Assembly: GCA_011009095.1 (NCBI GenBank)
Contig: VTPC01090933.1
Span: forward strand, 144,361-208,360
Source of the DNA: Ignelater luminosus
Taxonomy: Eukaryota; Arthropoda; Insecta; Coleoptera; Elateridae
Length of the DNA: 64,000 bases
Direction: 5' to 3'
Under the pieces are notes generated by a model. It was given only the letters and a program-made list of their open reading frames with translations, was not told the DNA's origin and made no database searches. Numbering within the stretch: the first letter of the stretch is position 1; each line of letters starts with the position of its first letter. Shown in pieces: positions 26,669 through 41,600 of this stretch. Made by a program: the position numbers and the translations under genes.

Positions 26669-29600
26669 TTGTTTACAGGGTACTAAATAAAACAGTGATC
26701 AAGATTTTTATGTAAATTCAATTCTTATGTTATAAGAATGCAAGTTCAGAAATTGTTGAAGAAGAACAAGTTAGTAAACTAATGCACAACAACCAAAGAA
26801 CAGTGATATAAAACAAAAATCTTCTTAAGCCCAAACTTGCATCATAAGAAAAAAAGAAATAAACCATAAAAAGCGCAAGCACCCACACTGAGCTTGGTGT
26901 TATAATTGCGAGCTCTCTGTTTAGTAAGAACATGAGAGTGGCTCACAGCTTTCATAATACTCTTGTCCCATGCGATGGATGCCTCCAACGTGTATAGACA
27001 CATAGCTAACTGTGCCGATGTTTGTGCCCTATTAACAGCTTCTCGCCATACTGCCAAACCCTTGGGGATTTCATCAAGACTTGGAATTGGCTGTACTGGA
27101 GCAGAACCACCTGCTGCTTCTTGGGCTATAGCTGCTAGATTGGGATCTCCAGTACTAAATTAAAAGTGAAAAATATGACAATAGAGAAAATATTTTTAAG
27201 TTGGGTGTAATTAAGGTTAGTACCTGATGCCTAATGGTGGTTTGAGGTAGCGTCTTTCAATGGCAGCTTCTAGGGCAGCAAGCCGTTCTTTTGCAACAGG
27301 TACTATTTGTCCTATAGGAATATCAGGACCATCACGACATGGTATTCTCCATCCTTTCACTTGCATACTGGCATTTGCTACTTTGTCTTCTAAAGCCTCC
27401 ACCTGAAATAATTAAGAATTCTCTTAATTTTCCAATGTTTTATACTCAAACTGTTGGTAAGAGTTTCAAAGTCTTCCAGAAACCTGTAGATGCAAGCTTG
27501 ATTGATTTCAAATTTATTTGGAAAAAACATTATTCAAAAATGTTGTTCCAATTCGCGGGTTTTGATATTTCAGGCATTAGAGTCCAAGGGAAATAAAGCT
27601 TTTGCTTTGTCATGGCCAAACACATTTAGGAATAACCAAAATTGTCTGGTAGTTTTAAAGAGCCAAAAAACTTACAAGATTAAAAAAGCTTAATTTGGCA
27701 CTTTGGCGTACTTGTTCTCTGTTCCTACCTGAGAATAAATAAAAACATTCTGGATTCTAAAATGACAGGCACCTATCCAATTTGTTTTAAAATCCAAATA
27801 CTTTAGATTATTTAGGTCAATTTCAATTTTTGAAATTAATATGAAGATCACAATTGTAACAAAAAATTTTGTGAACTAATTTTGATTATTAGTTAAGCAA
27901 TAGTCTTATTCTTGAAAATAGAAAACACAAATTTTCTATTACTGAGAAGTAAAACAATATATTGCTATAAATCATAATTTCCATTCACACTTTTGACCTT
28001 TTCAGAAAATGAACTGAATCAAGATTTCAAAGAATTATTTTACCTGTTCGAATAGGAAAGTATCAACTCTATGTGCAACGGATCGACTCCAAAATCCAAT
28101 TTCATCTGGACAAGGAGCATTTCCTTCCATCATTTTGGTATCTTCCATATTTAAAACAGTTAATTCTGTAGCTTCTTTCTGACCTTCTTCAATATGCAAT
28201 TTTCCTTGTCTTTCATACATACTTTGCATGGTACTCAAAAATGTTCTCTTCAATTCTCTTTCACGAGCTCCACGCACATGCAAATTTTCTAACACAGATT
28301 TTAATTGCTCTATATCAGTTATGCGCCACCATCCATATCGTTTATCCAATGGAATAATTTTGCGTTCACAAGGTTTTGGTAATCCGTGCTTTTTAATATA
28401 TTCTAATTGTACACTTTCTTCAGCTGTCATCTGTAATGGTCCTGGACTATCACATGAATTCATTAAATAACTAGATGAGCTATTAGGTGGTGGAAATACT
28501 GGGATTTTTAATTCTGTCATATTTTCTCGAGAACATAAACCTACACCGTTATCCCACCTATTTCCTTGGGTTAAATGCGTTCCTTCACAAGTTATACCTT
28601 CTTTTGATAAAATATTAAACCATTTAGTCTCTGCATCTATTTTATCTTCATCTGGTTCATGTTTAAATTCCGTCTTAATCTCAGATTTAATATCTAATTT
28701 AAGTTCATTTAATATTTCATTCTTAAGCTCCTCTTTTACTTCAGCTTTAACTTCTGTCTTTAACTCTTCTTCTGTTCTATTTTCTCTTTCCATACATTCT
28801 CCTAGTTTCTCAAAAATATTTAGTTTTTTCGTAAAAGGCTGTTCCCCTTCACAAGGTTCTGTTTTTGGTTTTATTTCATCTACGTGATTTACCTGTTGAG
28901 CATCACAACTACCTATATGATTCATTTCTAATTTATATGGCTTAATATTGTCATGAGATTCATTATTACGATTTTTACCCTGATTATAGTCAACATTTCT
29001 ATCCAAACTCTGAACAATTTTTTCTACACTTTTTCTCAATTCATCTAGACTTCGTTCACATTGATCACTCATATCACCGTTTTCCACAACATTTAACCTG
29101 TTTGGCGTTTTCCTATGTTCACTTTCATTTGTTAACTTTGCACTATTTTCATTAAAGTTTTCACTTTCTTCTTTAACACCCACAATATTACGCACTTCAT
29201 TGTCCACATTGTGATCCTGTGTATTATCAAGTTCAGGTATAATACGTTTAATATCATCAACACTCTTAATTTCTGACTCTGAGGCATTCTCTGTAGCTTC
29301 TTGTTCTATAAGGATTTCAGGATCTGCTGACTCTATAGCTTCCACAAATATACCTCCAGCCTTTGGTAGTGACCAATAACGCCTCCAATATCGATCTTGC
29401 CCAAAGTAATTAGCTCGCAATTGATGTGTTGAACTATTTAGAGATTGCAGTTGAGTTTCTGATTGTTTCATTAATTTTTCTAATTTCTTGCCCAATTCTT
29501 CACCAGATAATTTGTTATCTTCCTCCTGCAAAAATAATAAAATCATTCATTAGAGAATACAGTATAGAATTGCAAGAATAATAAATACGTACTTCTTCAG

Positions 29601-32600
29601 GTTGTGTTCCTACACTTTCATTTTCACTCATGTCATTTTCTTCATCATCTAGAAGATCATCTTTATGAAGAGCTGGAGAATCAACACCAGTTTCTCCAGC
29701 TTCAGAACCATCTGGTTTAGCTTGAGCCTTTTCTACTGCCTCAGAACGCACTTTACGACTGTGTAACATTCTTAATCTATAACAATCAATTCTTAGAATT
29801 TACAAAAAAAGCTACACAAAATCAATTAAATACATACTTCCTAATTTTAGCATCTAAAATCCATCGTTCCTTTTTAAGTTGAGCAACACTATCTAGTGAA
29901 CCATCAATTTGCCTAATAACTGCTTTATTCTGCAAAAGTTCATTGCAAATATATGCCAACATAGCTGCTTTATCTGTCGGTGATAAAGCTAAGAATGGTT
30001 TATCCTAAAATTAAAATTGATAATATTAAAGATCTTCCAATTAATTTAATATTATTCATACTTTAAGCATATCAGACATTTTCCAAGTTGGATTGTCATG
30101 AAGAAGCTCATAGTAAGTCACATTTTTACCACATTGCATTGTTTGTTGCATCTCACAACCATTTTGATGATGATCGGCTACTCTCTTCTCACGTTCACGT
30201 TCAAAATGTACACCTGATAGATTACCAAATATAAATATTTTATTTAACTTATAATAATCCTGTAATAACTTACCTGTTAATGCCTTAACTTCACCAGTTG
30301 CATTGGCATATAAATAAATTCTGAGAATTTCTGATAAATTAGCATGAGTAATATCAGCTTGTCGTAAAGTTTGTCCAAGACTCGTTGTATGTCTGGCCGG
30401 ATTAGGAATTCCAGGATCCTCAATAGCACAAACCAAGAGATGAGTCATAACCGATAATAATTCTTCTTCTGCTTCAGATGAAGCATCGTTATATAGCAAA
30501 GCTTGTTGAAGAGAATCTAATGTTGGTAAAGATTCCATATCAAAACCTAACGTTTCTCCAAAATTGTGCAAAAATTCAAAAACCATTAGAACATCTGAAA
30601 ATGCTTTTCCTGGTAATTTAAGGCCCGGTATTCGGTCATATTCTGATAATGGTTTTTGATTTAGCTCTAGATCTTCACAAGGTTTTCGAAGTTCGGTCAA
30701 TATCTCCATTTCCATACGCCTCTGCTCTAATTTCTTTTCTTTACTGGCTTGTTTTTCTGCTAAAACTTGTTGCTTCTTGCGTTCGCGCTCTTCTAATTTT
30801 CTTCTGCTTTCCAGCGCTTTTACAAGTGCCATGTGTTGACGTCTACGTTCTCTCTCCTGTGAGAAAAGAATACGTAAGAATGTTTACCAATAACAATTTT
30901 TATTCAATATATTAATATTAATAAGGATTCTTTCAATTTTGTTTCATGCAGCAAAATTATATTAAAAAATGGGGGAATAGAAATGAAATTAGTAAAGCAA
31001 AGCAACTGATCACATGTTATTTATGTGTATTTATTATTTATATTAATTTTTTAACTGTAAGAAAAAGTAATTTTGAAAAAGGTTAGTTAGAGACACACGA
31101 TAAATGAGATATATTGTAATACACATTTTGCGTATGAGGCAAGTCCAAAAAGTAAATTCTAATTAATCATTCTAGGTATTCCATCTGTTGTTACAAATCT
31201 GCACAAGTCTTGAACAGTTATTAAGATTTACCATTGGGTATGTAAACAGTTACAACATAAGTTATCAGCCAACTGGTATTAAGCATAACCTCAATTTAAT
31301 ATTTAAACTTGCAAACTTTACACTCAGCACAAAAGTCAGCATAGAGAAAGTATTGCTGAGTAGCACTGCATGCATAATTGTACAAGATAGTACTTGCTGA
31401 ATTATTGAAATCAGCAATGCATTTAACACAAATGTTGAATGTGCCTATTCTCCTTGGCAAATTAAAAAAAGACAGAAAGAAAAGAGGCCTAAAATACATG
31501 TACAATACAAACATCAGAACATTATATTTACTTCAATTAATGGTCAACCAGGTCAAAGTTGAACTAAAAGCAAGATACCTTGTATCTCAAAAACGGTGCA
31601 CTTTGGGAAAAAAGTTATATGGCAAAGTAGGCTTAATCTCTCAAGGAACCTGATGAAGTAATTGCATGCTGATTATGAGATAATGTATGATCTTACCATA
31701 GCTCATTGAATTTGAGAGATTTTAGAAAATCCAATTTTACTAGAAAACGAATTGTACAAGAAAAATGCTATAATAGACTCTTTTTGCCAAATCAACTGTT
31801 AATTCTGAAAAAGAAATTTTCTAATTTTTCAGTGGCATAACAATTTTTTTAAGGTAAGAGCTAGCCCCCCCCTCCCCATTTCCCCGTCTCTGATAAGGAT
31901 ATCAAACACAAAACTACATAAAATAGTAGACACCTTAGATTAACAAGCATGGAGAAAATTTCATCCTGATGTCTTGTTTTAGAAATATTGAAAAAACAAG
32001 AAATTTTAAATTAAACTTGACACCCTATATCTTGGAAGGATGCACTTTAGGGGAAAAAGTTATAGAACAAAAAAGGATTAGTTTTTATTGAAGAATGCAT
32101 CTGTCAAATACTTCCACTCATCTTCAAAATATCCCCAACAGTTTCACAAGTTACTGATGTTTTCAGATCAGTGATGCACTAGAAGCCATTATACCACTAC
32201 CAACAAAAGCAAAAACAATTCTGAATAGAACACAAAGAAAAACACATTTGGTGTATTCAGGAATGCGCAGCCATTTAATTTGGCAAGAATTTTGTCAACA
32301 TATGCTAGGTTTCAGCAAAGAGCAATTCTCTGGAAAAGTCTCCTGCTGCAACTGTCACAATATTGGACGTGCATCGCACTTATATTTTTTGATTGGGGGT
32401 TGAACTAAATTTGAGGTTAGAAAACTGCTCCTACCACTACTTTTGGCAGCATTTTCTAATTCTGAATTGATAGAAAATATGTATACTAACACTCCTCTCT
32501 TAAATTCACCTCAACAACATGTATCATCTACATGATTAGAACTTACTTTCTGGGTGCACCTCATTTGTTAAATAAAGGTTTATTAACGTTGAAATATGTC

Positions 32601-35600
32601 AATATGCAGTTTAATATTGCAGTGTTGTAGAATACTCTCCATCATACAAGTTGTCAATTTCTGTTATGCACATTTTTCAAATACTGCAAAACAAAGTAAA
32701 TACACATAAATGAATTATCTCATGTTGTGATCATGGTATATTTCTCAGCATTTCTCTAAATTTAATCTGTGTGCTTGAACGCACATTGATTAACATGCTC
32801 TCGTGTCTCTAAGCCAAATGTTAATTAAATTGGTACTTTAATTATCGTATGAACATTAAACAAAATTACAAAGATGTATGGTGATCCAAATTAAATGTTA
32901 TAAAAGCTTATAATAAATAGCAGAAAAAAATCAAAATAACATAAAACAATAACAGAAAGAAAATTTACTGAATGAGCTTGGATCACCTTACCCTTTTTCT
33001 TTTTTTTAATATTGAATCCCTCCTTTAAGAATGTTAAATACAACAAGCTTCTTGATTACAGTGATATAATTATTATTAGTATGCACATTGTTAGTTTAAT
33101 GGAACAATAAAGAATAACTTCTAAAATACTTAACATTCTTATACTGTGATTTTTCAGTAATAATTATCATCTTATAAAATTAAAAATATTTTTTCCTGGA
33201 ATTACTTACTATAAAAAAATTTTAAAATTGCCCTTGGCCATTTTAAAATCATCACCAACAAAATAATAATAAAGAACAAACTACAACTGCATTAACACAA
33301 AAGCTATAGCAAACATAGAGTGCAAAAAGAAAAATGGCAATGGAAAAGGGTGAGCATAGTACTAGAGCCATACCAGTTCGACAGTGTAGAGCATTTCTCG
33401 CTGTTTACTGATCTCCTGTATGTACATCTAGGAATAGAAACAGCGTTACAAGTATTTACACAAGCCACAAGTGACAAAAAATACATTTTCGTAAACATGA
33501 ACAATGCCACAGAAAAATTTACATATATTGCCAAACAACATTATTTCATTTACAAAATAAGACTACAGAAATTTCGATCATATCCATATTTAAAAAAAAT
33601 CTTACAATGATTTGAACAATTCATAAATAATTAAAAAAAAAATCAAATTTATCACTTCAGCGAAAACTACTATTTCTGATTATAAACACACAAAAAGTAT
33701 TTTTTCAAAAATCTACCACTACAAGTTTCAATAATTTATTTAAACAAATAATCTACTACACACGTCTATTATCAAATTTTCATCAAAACTACCTTATAAT
33801 ATAATTTGCAACGAAAAGAACTTTTTTTCTAAAAATGATAATTAACAGTAGATTTTAAAATGATGAATGAAATCACATGAATACAAAGAACAAAAGCAAA
33901 AACAATTCTAAACTGCAAGTATTCTACAAACACATATTATGTAACTATCACAGTATAAGCCAAGTAAGTTTAATTAATAATCTATAACTTACCTGTTCCT
34001 TTAAAATTGCAGCTTGCTGCCGTTTTAATTCCCTTTCCTGCAACAAAAACATAAACCAGGACGTTATTTACCTTTTTTCCAAATTGGAATTTGCTTCGAA
34101 GTCATAATGTAAAATATATCAAGAGCAGGGCATATTTTTTTATATTAAAAATAATTATAAGTTACTAACTCAATCCACAATTTAAATAAAACATTTTTCT
34201 AATTTAATTTAACTTGTAATGTGCCATTCCTTTTTTTTTGGAAAGAAAAAGCTTAATATAAATTCAAAATAGCACACTAGCTAAGACAAAGAGAACGATT
34301 TTTAATTCCTAACTTCTAGCATTGATATTCTTGCCAAGCAAAACTGTAGGCACGTGCAATAGAACAAGACAAATTTGATTTATTAGTGCCAATTCAACAT
34401 GCTACTTAGACAGACAATGATAAAGTTGTTCACTTATTGCTAACATCATTTGTTCTATTCAATTACTAACCATCGTAGTGACATTAAAAAGTAAGTAAAT
34501 TAGAAAAATAAGCTGTAGAATGAATAAAATAATAAAGATGAGGATCTTGTAGTGTAATAAAAATGCCATTTTCACAATATTTATTTTATGTAGAATTTCT
34601 GAAGCTTTTTATAAAAAATATGAATGAAGTGAGATTTTTAACTTAATAATATATTTATGTATAGTCCATCTGCTATAGTCTTAGATATTTCTGTGATACA
34701 TCCTATTTACACAAGTATTCTTCTATAATGATTGTATTAAACATCTCTTATAGATAAGATAATGGAGGGTTGCATTAAACGAATTATATCTTCACTTTAT
34801 GATTCAGTTATTATTTATTACAACTACAACATGTAAAGGTAAAGAAATTCGAGGCAAAAAATCAAGACAAGTCTGTAGAATTTATATTCAACATACAAAA
34901 AACTTCACTTAAGAAGCTCAGTGTATGGTGCAAATTTGTTCAAGAGGAAATTACAATAATATTACGAACAATAAAGAGTAGAGTGCAAATAACACTTTAC
35001 TTCCAAATTTGTTCTCCTTGCAATGGTTTTAATGAAATCTTTTTAAATGTGTTCTAAATGACATATTAAGAAGTTTAACTCTTTAAAAATTGACGCTCTT
35101 GAGTGTTTAATTGTTTCAATAATACTCTGCATATTATTTCAATATGAACATGATTATCATAGGTATTGTTAAGAATTTCAGAGAAATTTTATAATTTGAC
35201 ATTATAAGTGTAAAGATGTATAAGTTCATTAAGATATAATTTTTTAACTAACAGAGATATCACTTCCAAGTTTCCTACACTTCTCTGCTACAGTGTTTTT
35301 GAAAAGTTCTGAAAATTTGGTGCACGCTAAAAATTTTACGTTTCACAATTACCGAATGCAAAGCACATGATTTCTTCAGTTATAACTTTTTAACTAAAAG
35401 AAATAATATCAGTTCCAAATTTTTCTTGCCACAGTGTTTCGAGAAGTTCTGAAAATTCTAGCGTAATATCTTATTTGTATTTGGTATAATATAAAATTTA
35501 TAATAATTTGGAAGAAACTGTAAAAAAATATATATTGAGGGTCTCATATCAGAGAGACATATGAACCAAAAGCTAAATTTAAAGAATGAGGAAGAAAAAT

Positions 35601-38600
35601 GTCTATAAATAAACTTTTAGATAAAATATGTGCAATTATTTATACTGCAAGCGGTAAAGAAAGATCGTGAATTTTTTGTATTACACTATTGGGATCTCGG
35701 AAATTGTAAGAGATATGAAGTCGGTTAAATTAGAAAAGATTTGGCTATTTTGGAGATCAGTTTACTTATGCTTTTGTTTTTTCAAAAAAGTTTAGGGCTT
35801 TGCTAAAAACGAAATTATCTTATTTTTTTAAAGTGAAGCATTTCCCACTTAGTGTGCCATGGCTTTAAACATATGAAAATCATTGATTTTTGTCAGATAA
35901 ATTACATTTGTTATGTAACAAAATTAATAAAACAAAACAAAAGATGCTTTTAAAATACTTTACTGAGCATTCACAGATAGCATCAAATAAGCAGCTAATG
36001 GCCCGTACAAGCGTATTTATTTGTTTTAGCAATTTTTGCATAACAAATGAATTTCTTTGATAAAACTCCACGACTTTCTGTGTTAGATGTCATGGTACAC
36101 TATGATGAAAAATGATTTTCACTTCATAACTCGATAAAACAAAAGAATAGCTATGTCCAATCGTGTATCACTGAAAAGCATTTAAGGCGTGCAGTTCAGT
36201 AATATGGAAATCGAGTAGGTGTTCCATTAGAAAAAATTTGGATTTATGTTTCACCACCGAAGTAAAACAAAAGACAATTGCAAAAAGTTTTTTTGTATTT
36301 CAGAGTAAATTCTCTAAAACACCCTCTTTGCTGTTCTTTTTTTATTTCACTTTAAACTAAATAAGATGATTTTGTTTTTAGCAAATATCTAGCAAAGCAT
36401 GAACTTTTTTGAAAAAACTAAAGCATAAGTAAACTGATCTCCAAAATAGCCAAATCTTTTCTAATTTAACTGACTTCATATCTCTTACAATTTCCGAGAT
36501 CCCAATAGTGAGCATCGGAATGTGGACGCACTGTAAATTATGTAATGCAGTAAGGACCTACATTAGCATAAACTTATAAATTAGAAAAATGGCCTGTTAG
36601 TTGATAGATGAGACCCTCGATATGTACTCTGTTATCACATGTACAATTAGATTAAATTAATTGTTTTGTTATTACAGCAAAGGATGGATAATAAAAATAA
36701 ATTCTTAAATCTTGCTGTATTTGTTGGAATGCTGGGTATGTCAAGTTCATATTTTTTTATTATTTAATTATCAGATTCGTAATCAGCAAACTTGAAAATC
36801 CCCCAGGTCTTATTTTTGTAGCTAAATTAAGAAGAATTTAAAAAATAAGCAATTTATATGCAAAAGTCTGCCATAGTTTATTCACCACTCTTTTTTTTCA
36901 AATTTAAACATTAGATTCGTAATTAGCGATCTTGAAAAACCTTGGGGTATGATTTTCTCATCTAAGTTACGATGTTTTATGTTTTTTATTTTAACTGCAC
37001 TCCGCTAATAACAGATAAGTAGAAGTAGCCATAAGTATAAAAGTTCAGTCCACAAAGTGCCAAGAAGACTAACTTTAAACCACTGTTCAAAAATACACCC
37101 TTTGAAAAGTAATATTTTTCATCTCTATTGCCAAATTATAAAAAAATAGTCTTTAGCCCCCTTTACCCCCATTACATAAGTCAAGTACGCCAGATTATCA
37201 ATTTATGAATTGTAGTTTAGATTTCCACTAAAATTTTCCTTTGAAGATGTTTATATAAGTTCTAATTGCATCTTCTACAATGCCATTTTTAAAATAAATT
37301 ATTAATACTGTTATCAAATGTACTTCACTGTATTATAATGATAATAGTTCTAATTTCATAAAATAATAATAAAATCCATAATAAATTAATTTTTTTCAAT
37401 AAATATAATTTCTTAAGAATTTTTTCTGTAGGACTAATAGAATATGTTTTTCTTTCAATATGATTTTTACAAATCTTGTCATTTCCATGTTGTAGGAAAT
37501 TAGTTTCTGATTCCAAATATATACTTCCATAAAATCAAAAACAGAAGAGCTAGACAGAGCTTGGGGTCCAGAAAATAGAATCCACAGTATATCAAAACTT
37601 GTAATTTATTTCAAGTTTCATTTACCTTATCTACTCACCTATTTTTCCATTCTTAAAACAATGTTTTAAAAAATAAATTTTGTAGTTTTATTATAGTTAG
37701 TTTAGAAAAACAGTAATTCTCGATTTATTCTATAGGTGGGTTTATTATTTGAATAACACTAACTATTAATATCTTCTTCAGCTACTGCAAACTAGATTTA
37801 AATTTTGTACATTCTGTTTATCTCATTTTTGTACTTTTATATATCTTAATTCTACATAAACAATTTTTAGAAGATTAAACCTTTTTAACTAAAACACAAA
37901 AAATGGCACTTTAGAAACTACAGAAATGTCGCATATTGATATTGAAAAATTTAATCTATAGTAATTTAATCTTGCGTAATGGTTCATTTATTTTAACATT
38001 AACAAATGAGAATCACTGCAATTCTATTAAAAAATTCTGCCTACCTGTTGTCTCCTTTGTTGTTCTTCCTGTCTATGCTTTTCCATTTCTTCTTGCCGTT
38101 TACGTCTAGCCTGTCATGCAACATCACAACATCTCATAACAATAACAACATATATATTTTTAAACATCACATATCCCTTGATTTCATAGCTTAACAAAGA
38201 TGCACTTGTTTCACTTTTAAACTTTTAATACATGCATGCAACATACATCGACATTTGCAAATGCAACAAAGAAACTAAATAAATATAAAATCAATTCCAT
38301 CTTTGTAAAGTCCCATAAAAAAGAGATATGAAATGCAAGAAATTAACAAAATAAATTATTAATAATGATGGTTACATATTCATGCGCTTTAAGCATTAAT
38401 TGATGAAATCGTTTAGCCATGAAACATGAACCATGCAAATGAATGCCAAGATTATAAATTTTATTGAGAATTAAGTTATTAAAACTCAATTATATTTTAT
38501 AAATTACAAATACACGTAGCCAATCCTAGTTAAACAGAAATTTTATGCTGAAGATAGGTTTGGCAATATAGTGAAAAGATTATGTTGGGTTATGAAATCT

Positions 38601-41600
38601 TCATTCATCTGTAGATGTACAGATAAAAACAAAATTTTATTAAAAGAATGTAATAATAGAAAAAAAAACAGTAAATTTGAATTTATAAGTAACTTCTTTA
38701 TTTGTAAAATATTTTCAAATTTAATAAAACGCTGCATATCCTTGTATTAACGTTATGAATAAAATGAAATTAAAAATGGAGATGGTTGATGATGAAATGT
38801 GTTTTAATATATCAGCTGTAATAACTGCCAATTGATTGTGAACTGCATAATGATACCTACTGAATATTATTTATTGTTGAAGATATTACACATTATGAAG
38901 CACAAATGAAATTATGATTTGAAAACATTCCATTATTGCCTTTAAAATTGAAAGTCTTAAATAAAGAATTTTACATAAACAATCTCAATTATCATCTTAG
39001 AAAATATTATTTAAAAAGTAGCTCATTATAAAATTTCGAAAATGCAGTAAGCTTGTTAGTAAATCTCTTTAAAACCTGACACCATTGGTACGTTACCAAA
39101 CCTACCATGACACTATCAGTGCAAGTAAAAGCACCTTCAGTCAGGCTCAGACATTTAGATTTAAGTAGTTCTAGTTCACTAATTTTAGGGCTGTCTCTAT
39201 TATAATCTTGGGTGAAATTTTCTGAGCCGTAAGCACTAATAATGTTATCACGGTTCTTCCAAATGGTAGCAACCGTTGAACTGGCCAAGCCTAGTTCTCG
39301 AGAAACATCAGATTTCGTTTTTCCCCCTTCTATTTCTGATATTATCTGTATTTTCTGTTCTAGTGTGAATGCTAGACGCTTGCGACCCTAACGGTGAAAA
39401 TTTCGTGATAAACAATGTGAAAAGATGAAAATATATGGGTTAAATTAAATAATATTTAGTGTCATGGTTTGATTAAGATTATAACTAAGATAAAAATAAT
39501 TTTTTAATGAATCATTAATGCAAATGAGGTTAAAAATCTTACATAATCTTACTCTAACATAAATGATTGATTTGGTATGATTGGTTCCTTATGGTTATAA
39601 TAAAGAAAGAAAATGTAATACAATTAGGTTGCAAAAATCTTCTTTAAATTGAAATATCTTTCTTTATTATTGTTTTCCTATTTTTGCACCATAATATTTT
39701 GAATCAATTAATACAAGATTAACAAATAATTACAATATTTCTGACCACATCCATTATATGGCATTTTTAATGCAATACAATAATCATAATATTAAAACAA
39801 TGAGCAAACATCACAAAATGCCAAATAATTCTAATATCCCTTTCTTAAACAGGCAGCAAATAATCTTTCTTTTTTAAATATCAGATTCTTACCTCTAGTA
39901 GTTGTTGTGATCGTGCTTCACGTTCTCTCCGTGCAGCCTCTTGCCTCTCAGATCGTTCCATTTCCCTCTGCAATCGCGCTTGCTCTTTTTCCATTCTTGC
40001 TTGAGCTCTAGCAGCTTGCTGTCTTCTAGCCACTTCAATTCTTTGTTCTACAGGCAAACCACCACGAGATGCTGATTTTAATTCTTCTAACCTATAAAGA
40101 TAAAAATAAAGATGGTAATCAGATTTGTTTACATGATAATAGAAAAATATACCTTCGGCTAACATCATCTTCACTCAAACGAATAAATTCACCACTTTCT
40201 GTAGCCATTCCCGATGGTACTGGTTGCAAGTAATCTCCAAGAATAACTCGACTGCTGAATGTGAAGTTTTCTTTTGTAAATTCTGTACTTTTTTGGTAAT
40301 CTAAATACTGTAAATATAACAATAAAATATCAAACTTAACAAGTTGGAAAAATAAAATAATAAATTATAATATTAATTGAAGGCAATAACAAACACTTAA
40401 CAATACTAATGCAAAGGAAATCAACGTGTTAGCAATCTTTAGAATGCACATATCGATAGTAGAATTTGAAATGCAGTAGTGACCTTCAAATCTAATTTAT
40501 TATTAGCCTCCACAAAACGTTTAATATTGCATTGTTAAATTAATGTTAGACTTATTAAAGATACAGATGTAGGTTTTCTTTATCAGTTGATTCAAAAACA
40601 ATTGTAGAATATTGAATCTTATTTGTTTTGACAATGTGTGAATAAAATTCAAAGAAGCAGGAAGCAACTGTATTGGCAATATTATATTTATAATGTTTCA
40701 AAATAAGCTATTAATATTTAGAAATCAAATCGAGAAACAAAAAAATTACCTGGGTGATGTCAGACATTTGTTTAAATTTGTTTGAAGATTCAGGTGCTAC
40801 ATACGTAACGTCGCCTTTAATATTTCCATTCTTGCCTAATCCTCTGATTATAGTCTCTCTTTTCCACCCTTAAAAATATAAAAAAAGGTTAAATACCATC
40901 AAGTATAAAAAACATTTTTTAAATACCTTTTTCCAGTGGGACTCTTAGAGCACGTTCATCAAATTGTTTTTGTTTTTTAACTGCACTAGAAGTTTCCACT
41001 TCCATCTCTGAGTCTGTATGATTAGAATCTGTAAGATTATCAGAATCTGTTGATGCATCTACGGTACTTGAATTAGAATCACTTAAAGCACCCCTAAATT
41101 TTTCCTGCAAAAGTTTATTAAAGGTCTTTTCATCACCTCCAGCTTCAGCCATAAGTTGTTGTGCCGCTAATATATTTGATTTTAATAAAGATATCTGCTG
41201 ATTCATTGAAGCGTTTGGATCTAATATTGGCATTGGTTTTATACCTACAAATAAAATACACATTATCATCGCTTCACTTATCTTCTATCATTTTTGTTAT
41301 ACCTAATGCTCTGCTTTGTGCCAAAAGAGAAGCAACAGTATTTTTCTTGGGTTTACTAATTCCTCGGCCAAGATTTCTAGGTCTGCCATCTTTATGATGA
41401 ATTGGTACTGGAAGTGAACCAACAGATGATGAAGTTGTAGTTGAGGTTATTGTCGTTGTACAAGTTGTGGTCATGGTATCATCTGATCGACTCGGTGGTC
41501 TTGGCGAGTCTGCTGATGCAAACAATTGTTGTAAAGATGCACTTGGTGCACCCGGAGGCAAATGAGATGGAGGCTGAATTACTTTACGCGGCTTAGGTCC

